Position numbers and translations under genes: made by a program
Notes under the pieces: model-generated
Told to the model about the DNA's origin: nothing
What the model saw: the letters and a program-made list of their open reading frames with translations, nothing else
Databases searched by the model: none
Shown here: positions 17,237 through 25,395 of the stretch, piece by piece
Position numbering within the stretch: position 1 is the stretch's first letter
Layout of the letters: every line of letters begins with the position of its first letter
Source of the DNA: Aliihoeflea sp052435735
GTDB lineage: Bacteria; Pseudomonadota; Alphaproteobacteria; Rhizobiales; Rhizobiaceae
Length of the DNA stretch: 64,000 nucleotides
Direction of reading: 5' to 3'
NCBI GenBank assembly: GCA_052435735.1
Contig: JBQVNB010000007.1
Span: 106,021 to 170,020 of the forward strand

Positions 17237-17767
17237 TCAGTGGCCGCCGGCCGCCTCGGTGATCGCCACGCCCGGCGCCGGCATTTCGAGGTCGTCGGCG
17301 GACTGGCCCTCGGCCGGCACCTCGATCCAGCGCTCGGCAAGGCCGCCCGGGCATTCCTGCACGACCGCGAAATAGAGCGTCTCGCCGGCCGTCAGGGCAG
17401 GGGTGAGGTAGCCGCGCAGGACGAACTCGTCATATTCGTCGTCGGCAAGGTTTCCGCCGCTCCAGACGATCTCCGTCACGCCTTCGCTCACCTGCGAGCC
17501 ATGATACTCGTAGGTCGTGCCATAGTCGCCGCGCACCTTTTCCAGTTCCCAGCCGGGCTTCGGCATCGGCTTGACCGCGATCACGCCTTCCGGGATGCGA
17601 ACGCGCACGACATTGGTCGGCTCGCCCTCGCAGCCATGCGGCACGCGGAAGACCGCCTTGTAGGTAGAACCGATAGCCGCTTCCTTGCCTTCGAGCGAGA
17701 CGTGGGCAAGGGCGGCGGACGTGCCGAGTGCGAGAAGGCCGGCAGCGGTGATGATGTGCTTGAACAT
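17237..17767 (-). CDS. YcnI family (DUF1775) periplasmic copper-binding protein
   Basis: This 176-residue protein has a signal peptide ending at ALA-21, giving a mature N-terminal His22 (HVSLEGKEA). YcnI proteins bind copper at an N-terminal His within a DUF1775 fold; here the RVPHGCEGEPTNVVRVRIPEGV and KPGWELEK motifs are clear. Conserved Trp and Cys residues (HGCEG, VQECPGG) are present. It probably hands copper to the neighbouring CopCD protein. It lies 69 bp upstream of copCD. Confidence 0.9.
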   Translation of the reverse strand: MFKHIITAAGLLALGTSAALAHVSLEGKEAAIGSTYKAVFRVPHGCEGEPTNVVRVRIPEGVIAVKPMPKPGWELEKVRGDYGTTYEYHGSQVSEGVTEIVWSGGNLADDEYDEFVLRGYLTPALTAGETLYFAVVQECPGGLAERWIEVPAEGQSADDLEMPAPGVAITEAAGGH

Positions 17768-17893
17768 CGGTGTTTCTTTCAGATCATATGGAATGCGCCC
17801 GTGCGGCCGGTTTGCGGCGCGCGATGCGGGGCAGGCAAGACGGTCGCGCAGCGCTGGCCGCGACGTTCCGTCAGTCGAATGGAATCAGGTGTT

Positions 17894-18280
17894 TCACGCC
17901 GCGAGCGGCGGTGCGCGGGGATTGCCCGGCCGTCGGGCGATGTCATCCACCGCGACGATTGTCGGCATCGCGCTGCGAATCGCGTAGGCGACCCGCAGCG
18001 GGTTTGAAAGCGCGTTTGGCTCGCGGTCGCCGGCGGTCACCGGCGCGAACATGCTGCAGCCCGGCGCGCAGCAATCGGGCATCCCCGAATGGTCGCGTCC
18101 CTCACCGGCCGGCGCCGGTTCGTGGCTGGTGATGCAGAGCGGATTGCCGAAATCGTCGAGCATCGGCACGCCGGCAGAAGCGCCGACCGCGAACGCACCG
18201 AACAGCGCCTGGAGCACGAGCATATAGGCAGCGACCAGCGCGACCCCCTTGCTCAACAGCTTCCCCCGGCCCCACTGCAT
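17894..18280 (-). CDS. DUF2946-like small Cys/His-rich membrane-anchored protein
   Basis: This 128-residue protein has one hydrophobic helix (about 10-35) and then a Cys/Met/His-rich segment: CITSHEP and MPDCCAPGCSMF. That pattern fits DUF2946-type proteins that accompany copper genes. It is the first gene of the ycnI-copCD operon, 126 bp upstream of ycnI. A role in copper binding at the periplasmic face is inferred from motif and context. The family assignment is from memory and moderately sure. Confidence 0.7.
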   Translation of the reverse strand: MQWGRGKLLSKGVALVAAYMLVLQALFGAFAVGASAGVPMLDDFGNPLCITSHEPAPAGEGRDHSGMPDCCAPGCSMFAPVTAGDREPNALSNPLRVAYAIRSAMPTIVAVDDIARRPGNPRAPPLAA

Positions 18281-18442
18281 CGTTCCGTCCGTCCCCTTTG
18301 CAAAGAGACACTAACAGCCGCGCAGCGTTCGCAAAACTGGCTTTGGCCGCAGTATCATGGTGCTGATCGTCGCACCCATCTTTGCCGCCGCGCATTCGAA
18401 ATGGTCAGTTGCGTTCCGACAGGCGAAGAATAGAGGCTCTTC

Positions 18443-18877
18443 ATGTCCAGAAGCAACTCACCGCAAGCCGGTCCGAATGGAGTGGTTCTCCTTTCCGGCG
18501 GCAATCCGCAGATCGCCAAGGGCTATGGTAACGAACCCGTCCAAATTTACATCGCCGCCATGCCGGGCTGGAAAAGCGCGCTCGGCCACCGTCTCGACAT
18601 TCTGATCGAGAAGACCGTCCCCGGTGTCGTCAAGGCGGTCAAATGGAACTCGCCATTCTACGGTCTCGAAACGGATGTCTGGTTCTTGAGCTTCCGCTGC
18701 TTCACGAAATACGTGAAGGTCACCTTCTTCCGTGGCGCGTCGCTTGATCCCGTCCCACCCGGCGCATCGAAACACGCCGACACGCGCTATCTTGATATCT
18801 ACGAGGACAAATTCGACGAGGCGCAGTTCACCGCCTGGGTGGCCCAGGCCACGAAGCTGCCGGGGGAGAAGTTGTAA
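18443..18877 (+). CDS. DUF1801 (YdhG-like) protein
   Basis: This 144-residue protein has the DUF1801 core: VVKAVKWNSPFYGLETDVWFLSFRCFTKYVKVTFFRGASLDPVPP. The family has a small alpha/beta fold of unknown role. The ATG follows GAGGCTCTTC; the Shine-Dalgarno is modest. It is convergent with the GST gene, stops 3 bp apart. Confidence 0.85.
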   Translation: MSRSNSPQAGPNGVVLLSGGNPQIAKGYGNEPVQIYIAAMPGWKSALGHRLDILIEKTVPGVVKAVKWNSPFYGLETDVWFLSFRCFTKYVKVTFFRGASLDPVPPGASKHADTRYLDIYEDKFDEAQFTAWVAQATKLPGEKL

Positions 18878-18880
18878 TCA

Positions 18881-19555
18881 TCACGCGGTCTCGTACTTCA
18901 TGTCCGCGGCGGAATGGGCGTCGATCGCTGCGCACTGGTCGGCGATTGCCTTGCGGTAGCCCGGACGATCGAAACATCGAGCCTGATAGGCAGCCAGCTT
19001 CGGGAACCCATCGAGTACCTTCAACGAACCGGCAATCTTCAGGACTGACGAGATCATCAGATCGGCGACGGAGAATTGCGGCCCGACCATCCATTGGCGC
19101 TCGCCCAGCGCGTGCTGCAATTCGCCAAGCCGCAGCTCGGCCATCGCCAGGGCTTGAGGCCGGCGCTGCCTCTTTTCGGTCTCATCGGTCATGAAGAAAT
19201 CGACTTCGGCGAGGTTCATCAGGAACGGTTCGATCGAGTTCAGCGCTGCGATCACCCAAGAAACGGCAAGCGCGCGTTGGGCCTCGTCCTCCGGCATCAG
19301 TATTGCGGCCCTTCGAGCAACCTCGAGAACGATGGCGCCGGATTCGAAGATCGGCGGCCGGCCGTCTTCCTCGAGCACCGGGACCTGGCCGAATGGCTGA
19401 TTGGATCTGTATTCGGCCGACTTCATCGTCGGCGTATCCACCAGCCGGACCGAGTATGGCCAGCCAGCTTCGTTGAGTATCCAGCGGGCGCGATGGTCCC
19501 GAACCTGTCCAGCGGCAAAGGGGGGCACCCATTTCATAGCGGTTATCGTGATCAT
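18881..19555 (-). CDS. glutathione S-transferase family protein
   Basis: This 224-residue protein has an N-terminal thioredoxin-like domain (residues 1-85, with FGQVPVLEEDGRPPIFESGAIV holding the cis-Pro and the glutathione gamma-Glu contact ES) and an all-helical C-terminal domain with SVADLMISSVLK, the conserved N-capping box. Substrate is unknown. Met1 and Met7 are both possible starts. Confidence 0.88.
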   Translation of the reverse strand: MITITAMKWVPPFAAGQVRDHRARWILNEAGWPYSVRLVDTPTMKSAEYRSNQPFGQVPVLEEDGRPPIFESGAIVLEVARRAAILMPEDEAQRALAVSWVIAALNSIEPFLMNLAEVDFFMTDETEKRQRRPQALAMAELRLGELQHALGERQWMVGPQFSVADLMISSVLKIAGSLKVLDGFPKLAAYQARCFDRPGYRKAIADQCAAIDAHSAADMKYETA

Positions 19556-19744
19556 TGCATCCTCCGGGAGCTTCTCCCATCAAGGACGACTGGCGAGATC
19601 CGTTCCCGACATGAAATCCGTGCCCACTAATCGTGGACGATTGGATTGGCGGTGGATCGTTCCGTCGCTGCATCGCCGTAACACCCTTGCTGCAACCTTT
19701 TCCCCGCCCCATCCTTATCGGCACATGCAATCTCCAGGGGCGTC

Positions 19745-20509
19745 ATGAACCGATCGATCACCGAACTCGTGCGCGGCATGCGCGATCACAAGACCGCTTT
19801 CCTGCCGCTGGCGATCTTCGCAATCGCCGCGGCGGGGATTTCGCTCTTCCTGTCGATCGCCGACGAACTCGACGATGGCGAGCTCAACGCCATCGATGAG
19901 CGCATCTTCCTGTGGTTCCACATGCCCGGCGGCACGCCGATCGGGCCGGAATGGCTGCAGGAAACGGCGGCCGAGATCACCGCGCTCGGCGGCTATACGG
20001 TCATCCTGGTGCTGGTGGCGGCCGTCATCGGCTTTCTCGTCGCGTCGCGCAAATACGGGCCCGCACTCTACACCTTCCTGTCGATCGCAACCGGCACGCT
20101 GGTCGGCCACCTCCTGAAGGAGCTTTATGCGCGGCCGCGGCCTGACCTCGTCGAGCACCTTGTCAACACCCACACGCCGAGCTTCCCGTCCGGCCACGCG
20201 ATGGTTTCGGCCATCGTCTACCTGACGCTCGGCTCGCTGATCGTCCGCTTCGTCGACAATCTGCGCGTGCGCGTTTACGTCCTCGCCGTCGCGATCCTGC
20301 TCACCTTGATGATCGGCGTCTCGCGCGTTTATCTCGGCGTCCACTGGCCGAGCGACGTCGTGGCCGGCTGGGCGATGGGCGCGGCGTGGGCGAGCCTTGC
20401 CTGGCTCACCGTCTCGGCCCTGCGCTTCTACCGCGAGCGCAAGCGAGGTCAGGCCGAGGCGCCGGAAAGCTCGTCGAGGATCGGGCAGTCGGGCCGCGCA
20501 TCGCCGTGA
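19745..20509 (+). CDS. PAP2-family membrane phosphatase
   Basis: This 254-residue integral membrane protein has the three-part PAP2 phosphatase signature: KELYARPRP, SFPSGHAM and SRVYLGVHWPSDV. These give the catalytic His and Asp-assisted charge relay of lipid phosphatases such as PgpB or undecaprenyl-diphosphate phosphatase (BacA-independent type). About six helices are predicted. The exact lipid substrate is unknown. The 3' end overlaps the convergent cueR by 61 bp, and its last about 20 residues are encoded over the cueR end. Confidence 0.92.
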   Translation: MNRSITELVRGMRDHKTAFLPLAIFAIAAAGISLFLSIADELDDGELNAIDERIFLWFHMPGGTPIGPEWLQETAAEITALGGYTVILVLVAAVIGFLVASRKYGPALYTFLSIATGTLVGHLLKELYARPRPDLVEHLVNTHTPSFPSGHAMVSAIVYLTLGSLIVRFVDNLRVRVYVLAVAILLTLMIGVSRVYLGVHWPSDVVAGWAMGAAWASLAWLTVSALRFYRERKRGQAEAPESSSRIGQSGRASP

Positions 20510-20841
20510 CAGGTCCTGACCAGATGCGTCAGCGTCTTCTTCAGGCTCTGCAACTCGGCGATCTTGTGCTCGATCTGGTCGAGCTTGGTCGCCGCGAGCG
20601 CCTTCACGTCGGCGCTCGCCCGGTGGGAATCGCCATAGAGCGATAGCAACTGCCGGCATTCCTCGACTGAGAAGCCGAGCCCACGTGCGCGCTGGAGGAA
20701 TTTCAGCCGGTGAATGTCGGCGTCCGAATAGTCGCGATAGCCGTTGTCGGCCCGCGCCGGGCGCAAAAGGCCGATCTCCTCATAGTAGCGGATCGTCTTG
20801 GCCGGCAGGGCCGAGCGGCGGGCGGCAGTTCCGATGTTCAT
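20449..20841 (-). CDS. cueR: copper-responsive MerR-family activator
   Basis: This 130-residue protein has a MerR winged helix (MNIGTAARRSALPAKTIRYYEEIGLL), a long dimerisation helix and a C-terminal metal loop with Cys111 and Cys119 (CHGDARPDC), the same 8-residue spacing as the Cu(I) ligands of CueR. Ser72/Ser76-type residues at the dimer interface fit the monovalent-ion class. AGGAG lies before the ATG. It has its own CueR-type promoter, so it is likely autoregulated, and the identical dyad at copZA marks its target. It is divergent from trpL/trpE(G). Confidence 0.93.
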   Translation of the reverse strand: MNIGTAARRSALPAKTIRYYEEIGLLRPARADNGYRDYSDADIHRLKFLQRARGLGFSVEECRQLLSLYGDSHRASADVKALAATKLDQIEHKIAELQSLKKTLTHLVRTCHGDARPDCPILDELSGASA

Positions 20842-20879
20842 TGCGGCAACTCCTGATCGACCCTCGAGATAGGAGCGCC

Positions 20880-20910
20880 AAGCTAATCCTTCCAGTAGCT
20901 GGAAGATCAA
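20880..20910 (-). promoter_or_regulatory. CueR-type promoter of cueR
   Basis: On the minus strand TTGATC (20910-20905) and TAGCTT (20885-20880) are separated by 19 bp. The spacer contains the perfect dyad CTTCCAG-CTA-CTGGAAG (20905-20889). This is the same arrangement as at copZA. Confidence 0.82.
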
Positions 20911-20925
20911 GCCGCACAATCGCGC

Positions 20926-20954
20926 TTGCCGCGACGGCGGATCGTTTGTATGAG
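20926..20954 (+). promoter_or_regulatory. promoter of trpL-trpE(G)
   Basis: TTGCCG (20926-20931) and TATGAG (20949-20954) are 17 bp apart, a standard sigma-70 spacing. The -10 ends 6 nt before the trpL ATG, so transcription should begin at or very near that ATG. The cueR -35 on the other strand is only 15 bp away. Confidence 0.7.
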
Positions 20955-20960
20955 ATTCCC

Positions 20961-21005
20961 ATGAACGCGCATTCGCACACGAACAAGTGGTGGTGGACCC
21001 GCTAA
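20961..21005 (+). CDS. trpL: trp leader peptide
   Basis: The sequence encodes the 14-residue peptide MNAHSHTNKWWWTR followed by TAA. Three adjacent Trp codons are the sensor of ribosome-mediated attenuation. It has the same length and the same WWWxR ending as the known Sinorhizobium meliloti leader peptide. No Shine-Dalgarno is present; the promoter geometry predicts a leaderless mRNA. The stop is followed directly by the attenuator stems of trpE(G). Confidence 0.92.
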   Translation: MNAHSHTNKWWWTR

Positions 21006-21082
21006 CAGCGGCCACGAGCACTTGCGTGCGCGTTTCAAAGGTTTGGCCGCAACGGAATTCTCCGGGCGGCCTTCGTCTTTTT
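20996..21082 (+). promoter_or_regulatory. trp attenuator upstream of trpE(G)
   Basis: Mutually exclusive stems are visible. CCGCT (20999-21003, at the end of trpL) can pair with AGCGG (21007-21011). GCGGCCA (21008-21014) can pair with TGGCCGC (21044-21050), giving the antiterminator. GGCCGC (21045-21050) can instead pair with GCGGCC (21066-21071), followed by TTCGTCTTTTT, giving the terminator. This is classical 1:2, 2:3, 3:4 logic: stalling at the Trp codons frees the antiterminator. Confidence 0.85.
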
Positions 21083-21126
21083 GGGACCTGCCGATCCGGA
21101 ACCTGACAGATGAGGGGAAGGACATC

Positions 21127-23316
21127 ATGAGCACCGAGCTTCTGGAAAACGGCGCGGAGCGCTACCGCACCGAGGGCGGCGTCACCGTCACCCGACAGCG
21201 CCACGAGACGCCTTATGTCGGCGCGATCGAGACCTATGTCGACGCGCTGAATTCGCGCCGCGGCTGCGTCTTTTCCTCCAATTACGAATATCCGGGCCGC
21301 TATACGCGTTGGGACACGGCGATCGTCGATCCGCCGCTGGTCGTTTCGGCGCGCGGCCGCGACATGCGCATCGAGGCGCTGAATGCGCGCGGCGAAAAGC
21401 TGCTCGACGGTATCGTGCCGGTCGTCGAGGCGCTCGACGAGGTTACCCAATTCGTCCGCGCACCCGCGCTCGTCACCCTCACCGTTGCCGAACCGACGCG
21501 TGTCTTCGCCGAGGAGGAGCGCTCCCGCGTTCCCACCGTCTTTTCCGTCCTGCGCGTCATCGTTTCGCTGTTCAAGTCGCCGGAAGACGCCAATCTCGGC
21601 CTTTATGGCGCATTCGGCTACGACCTCGCCTTCCAGTTCGACCCTGTCGCGCTCAAGCTCGACCGGCCGCAGAGCCAGCGTGACGTCGTCCTCTACCTCC
21701 CCGACGAAATTCTCGTCGTCGACCACCACCAGGCCAAGGCCTGGCACGCCCGCTACGACTTTTCCGGCGCGGGCTTTTCCACGGAAGGCCTGCCGCGCGG
21801 CGGCGCCGAGGCGCCCTTCAAGCCGTCCGACACCGTCCCGCCGCGTTCAGACCACGAGCCCGGCGAATATGCCGGCCTCGTCACCCGCGCCAAGGAAAGC
21901 TTCCGGCGCGGCGATCTGTTCGAGGTGGTGCCGGGCCAGATGTTCATGGAGCGCTGCGTCTCCAAGCCCTCGGAGATCAGCCGCAAGCTGAAATCCATCA
22001 ATCCGTCGCCCTATTCCTTCTTCATCAATCTGGGCGAGAACGAATATCTGATCGGCGCTTCACCGGAGATGTTCGTGCGCGTATCGGGCCGCCGCGTCGA
22101 GACCTGCCCCATCTCGGGCACGATCAAGCGCGGCGAGGACGCCATCGCGGATTCGGAACAGATCCTGAAGCTGCTCAACTCCAAGAAGGACGAATCCGAG
22201 CTAACCATGTGCTCCGACGTCGACCGCAACGACAAGAGCCGCGTGTGCGAGCCGGGCTCCGTGCGCGTCATCGGCCGCCGCCAGATCGAGATATATTCGC
22301 GCCTCATCCACACGGTCGACCATATCGAGGGCCGCCTGCGCGAGGGCATGGACGCGTTCGACGCGTTCCTCTCTCACGCCTGGGCCGTCACCGTCACCGG
22401 CGCGCCGAAGCTGTGGGCCATGCGCTTTCTCGAGGCCAACGAGAAGAGCCCGCGCGCCTGGTATGGCGGCGCGATCGGCATGGTCCATTTCAACGGCGAC
22501 ATGAACACCGGCCTCACGCTGCGCACCATCCGCATCAAGGACGGCATCGCCGAGGTCCGCGCCGGCGCGACATTGCTCAACGATTCCGACCCGGCCGAGG
22601 AAGAGGCCGAGACCGAACTCAAGGCCTCCGCCATGCTGGCCGCGATCCGCGAGGCATCGCTCGGCAATTCCGCCGCCGCGCAGCGCGAAAGCGCCAAGGT
22701 GGGCGAGGGCGTCTCGATCCTGCTGGTCGACCATGAGGACAGCTTCGTCCACACGCTGGCGAACTATTTCCGCCAGACCGGCGCGACCGTCGCCACCGTC
22801 CGTTCGCCGGTGCCCGAAGAAGTCTTCGACCGCGTCGATCCCGACATCGTCGTCCTCTCGCCCGGTCCCGGCATGCCGTCGGATTTCGACTGCAAGGCGA
22901 CGATCAGGAAGGCCCGCGCCCGCGACCTGCCGATCTTTGGCGTCTGCCTTGGCCTGCAGGCACTCGCCGAGGCCTATGGCGGCGAATTGCGCCAGTTGCA
23001 CGAGCCGATGCACGGCAAGCCCTCGCGCATCCGCGTGACCAAGCCCGGCATCGTCTTTTCCGGCCTGCCCAAGGAGGTGACGGTCGGCCGCTACCACTCG
23101 ATCTTCGCCGATCCGGTGCGTCTGCCGCCCGAATTCCTCGTCACCGCCGAAACCGAGGACGGCGTCATCATGGCCCTGGAGCACAAGTCCGAGCCGATCG
23201 CCGCCGTGCAGTTCCATCCCGAATCGATCATGACGCTCGGCCAGAATGCCGGCATGCGGATGATCGAAAACGTCGTCGCGCATCTGCCGCGCAGGGCCAA
23301 AGTCAAAGCCGCCTAG
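21127..23316 (+). CDS. trpE(G): anthranilate synthase, fused TrpE-TrpG
   Basis: This 729-residue fusion makes anthranilate from chorismate and glutamine, the first step of tryptophan synthesis. The N-terminal about 510 residues are TrpE: GDLFEVVPGQMF, CPISGTIKRGEDA, ELTMCSDVDRNDKSRVC, TVTGAPKLWAM. The C-terminal about 200 residues are a GATase I domain with nucleophile GVCLGLQAL and HFHPES-type VQFHPESIMT. The length equals the rhizobial TrpE(G). The open frame extends upstream of the leader, but ATG 21127 follows GAGGGGAAGG and lies downstream of the attenuator. Feedback by Trp is expected for the family. Confidence 0.97.
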   Translation: MSTELLENGAERYRTEGGVTVTRQRHETPYVGAIETYVDALNSRRGCVFSSNYEYPGRYTRWDTAIVDPPLVVSARGRDMRIEALNARGEKLLDGIVPVVEALDEVTQFVRAPALVTLTVAEPTRVFAEEERSRVPTVFSVLRVIVSLFKSPEDANLGLYGAFGYDLAFQFDPVALKLDRPQSQRDVVLYLPDEILVVDHHQAKAWHARYDFSGAGFSTEGLPRGGAEAPFKPSDTVPPRSDHEPGEYAGLVTRAKESFRRGDLFEVVPGQMFMERCVSKPSEISRKLKSINPSPYSFFINLGENEYLIGASPEMFVRVSGRRVETCPISGTIKRGEDAIADSEQILKLLNSKKDESELTMCSDVDRNDKSRVCEPGSVRVIGRRQIEIYSRLIHTVDHIEGRLREGMDAFDAFLSHAWAVTVTGAPKLWAMRFLEANEKSPRAWYGGAIGMVHFNGDMNTGLTLRTIRIKDGIAEVRAGATLLNDSDPAEEEAETELKASAMLAAIREASLGNSAAAQRESAKVGEGVSILLVDHEDSFVHTLANYFRQTGATVATVRSPVPEEVFDRVDPDIVVLSPGPGMPSDFDCKATIRKARARDLPIFGVCLGLQALAEAYGGELRQLHEPMHGKPSRIRVTKPGIVFSGLPKEVTVGRYHSIFADPVRLPPEFLVTAETEDGVIMALEHKSEPIAAVQFHPESIMTLGQNAGMRMIENVVAHLPRRAKVKAA

Positions 23317-23347
23317 GAATGACATCTTGACGACCGCATTCCTTCGC

Positions 23348-23465
23348 GCCCCCCTCTGTCCTGCCGGACATCTCCCCCGCGAGGGGGGAGATCACGCGCT
23401 CAAACCTCTGCGACTAGCTGATCTCCCCACCTGCGGGGGAGATGTCCGGCAGGACAGAGGGGGGC
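23348..23465. repeat. type B palindromic repeat, copy 1
   Basis: Arms GCCCCCCTCTGTCCTGCCGG... and its complement form an almost perfect inverted repeat of about 45 bp per arm around an AT-richer centre. Each arm contains a smaller hairpin (CTCCCCC-GCGA-GGGGGAG type). It starts 31 bp after the trpE(G) stop and ends 31 bp before the CDF start. A second copy begins at 63930. It may also act as the trp transcript 3' end. Confidence 0.85.
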
Positions 23466-23496
23466 AACGTCGAGCGCAACGTCTCCGCCCCTATCC

Positions 23497-24405
23497 ATGA
23501 CCACCAAACAAAAAATCCGCCGCCTCGCGGCCTGGTCGATCGTCGTCGCCTTCGCCGTGATGGGCCTCAAATTCGTCGCCTGGTGGCTCACCGGGTCCGT
23601 CGCGCTCTACTCCGACGCGCTCGAATCCATCGTCAACGTCATCGCCGCCTTCGCCGCCTTCTGGGCCATCTCCGTCAGCCACAAGCCGGCCGACCGCGAC
23701 CACCAGTACGGCCACCACAAGGCCGAATACTTTTCCGCCGTGCTCGAAGGCGTATTGATCGTCGTCGCCGCGCTCTTGATCCTCGCCGAGGTCTGGCGCG
23801 CGTGGCAGAATCCGGTGCCGCTCGATGCGCCCGGCCTCGGCCTTGCCATCAATGCGGCGGCCGCCGGCGTCAACGGGTTCTGGGCGTGGCTTCTCATCCG
23901 CAACGGCCGCGAGCACCGCTCGCCGGCGCTGGCGGCGGACGGTCACCACATCCTGACCGACGTCGTCACCTCCGCCGGCGTCCTCGTCGGCCTGCTCGCG
24001 GCGATCGCCACCGGCTGGTGGATGCTCGATCCGCTGCTCGCGCTCGTCGTCGCGCTCAACATCCTGTGGCAGGGCTGGAAGGTCATCGCCTCCTCGCTGG
24101 ACGGCTTGATGGACCGGGCCGTCGACCATGAGAACCACCTGCGCATCCGCGACCTGATCTCGGCCAATTCCCAAGGGGCGCTCGAAATCCACGACCTCAA
24201 GACTCGCATCGCGGGCCGCGCCACCTTCATCGAGTTCCACATGGTCGTCGATGCCTGCATGTCAGTCGGCGACAGCCATCTGATCTGCGACCGGATCGAG
24301 GCGGCACTGGAAAACGAAATCCCTTCGGTCCGCGTCGTCATCCATGTCGAGCCGGACCACGAGGCGAAGCTTCCGCCCGGCACCGCTGCGGTGCCCTTCG
24401 CCTGA
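23497..24405 (+). CDS. cation diffusion facilitator (FieF/ZitB-like) divalent metal exporter
   Basis: This 302-residue transporter has six transmembrane helices. Metal site residues are visible in TM2 (LYSDALES) and TM5 (ADGHHILTDV), i.e. the D/H set typical of Zn/Fe/Co/Cd-type CDF proteins. The loop HQYGHHKAEYFSA is also characteristic. The C-terminal about 90 residues form the cytoplasmic ferredoxin-like metal-sensing domain (IHDLKTRIAGRATFIEFHMVVD, SVRVVIHVEPD). It exports divalent cations by proton antiport. The start abuts the type B repeat and lacks a good Shine-Dalgarno. Confidence 0.92.
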   Translation: MTTKQKIRRLAAWSIVVAFAVMGLKFVAWWLTGSVALYSDALESIVNVIAAFAAFWAISVSHKPADRDHQYGHHKAEYFSAVLEGVLIVVAALLILAEVWRAWQNPVPLDAPGLGLAINAAAAGVNGFWAWLLIRNGREHRSPALAADGHHILTDVVTSAGVLVGLLAAIATGWWMLDPLLALVVALNILWQGWKVIASSLDGLMDRAVDHENHLRIRDLISANSQGALEIHDLKTRIAGRATFIEFHMVVDACMSVGDSHLICDRIEAALENEIPSVRVVIHVEPDHEAKLPPGTAAVPFA

Positions 24406-24605
24406 ACGGCGCCGTCGCACTCGCGCCCCGATCACGTCACATTTCCCCCTATTTCAACCTGTGACACAAACAACACACCCGCCGGCCGGACTCGTTTTCG
24501 CCGCATTTCGTCCCGGCAGGCGCCACACTTCGTTTCCATTCAAGAGGCTATTGGTCGTCTCGGCGGCCGGTCCGTCTTCAAGAATTCAGTGATGGGTAAC
24601 AATTC

Positions 24606-25373
24606 ATGTGTGTGTCTCGACGTCGCTTCCTCTTTCAGGCCGCTTCCCTGGGCGCGGTCGCGCCGCTGGTCCTTTCGGGCTGCATGTCCTCGACCGGCGC
24701 CATCGAGGCGGTGAAGCCCGGTCCTGATCCCTATTTCCTCGCCATGTACGGCCCGCAACCGAACGAGCGCTTTCCGCTTCCGGCCATCGACATTTCGAAT
24801 GTCGAGGAGCGCTTCTTCCGCCAGCAGGTTCGCTATCACCGCTCCGAGCGCGCCGGCACCATCGTCGTCGACACGCAGAACCGCTTCCTCTACCTCGTTC
24901 AGGAAGGCGGCATGGCGATGCGCTACGGCATCGGCGTCGGCCGTGCCGGCCTCGAATTCGAGGGTGAGGCCCGCGTCGCCCGCAAGGCCCAGTGGCCGAC
25001 CTGGACCCCGACTGCCGCGATGATCGAGCGCGAACCCGGCCGCAACGCCCAGTGGGCCGGCGGCATGCCCCCCGGCCTCGAAAACCCGCTCGGGCCGCGA
25101 GCGCTCTATCTGTTCGAGGGTGGCCGCGACACGCTCTACCGCATCCACGGGACGTCGGAGCCGTGGTCGATCGGCCTCGCGGTTTCCTCGGGTTGCATCC
25201 GTCTGTTCAACCAGGACATCATCGATCTTTACGCCCGCGTCGCGATCGATACGCCCGTCCTGGTGCTCCAGAACGAGCCGTTGATGTTCCCGCAGCGCGA
25301 AGTCCCCGAGTCGATCCGCCGCCAGCTCGAAATCCCGCAGCGGCAGGATCAGAACCCGATGATCGAAATCTGA
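24606..25373 (+). CDS. L,D-transpeptidase (YkuD), lipoprotein-like
   Basis: This 255-residue protein has a twin-Arg/lipoprotein-like leader (MCVSRRRFLFQAASLG) ending in lipobox LSGC with Cys26. The YkuD catalytic motif is HGTSEPWSIG (His181) and SSGCIR (Cys197). Such enzymes form 3-3 peptidoglycan cross-links or attach proteins to peptidoglycan. A second gene at 38.0 kb has the same plan. A GTAACAATTC stretch precedes the ATG, so the Shine-Dalgarno is weak. Confidence 0.92.
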   Translation: MCVSRRRFLFQAASLGAVAPLVLSGCMSSTGAIEAVKPGPDPYFLAMYGPQPNERFPLPAIDISNVEERFFRQQVRYHRSERAGTIVVDTQNRFLYLVQEGGMAMRYGIGVGRAGLEFEGEARVARKAQWPTWTPTAAMIEREPGRNAQWAGGMPPGLENPLGPRALYLFEGGRDTLYRIHGTSEPWSIGLAVSSGCIRLFNQDIIDLYARVAIDTPVLVLQNEPLMFPQREVPESIRRQLEIPQRQDQNPMIEI

Positions 25374-25395
25374 TCGGCGCGGCCTGGCGCCTCCG

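Noticed and set aside
23348..23465. Palindromic repeats considered as a CRISPR array.
   Set aside because: There are no direct repeats with regular spacers and no cas genes; the units are inverted repeats scattered between genes.
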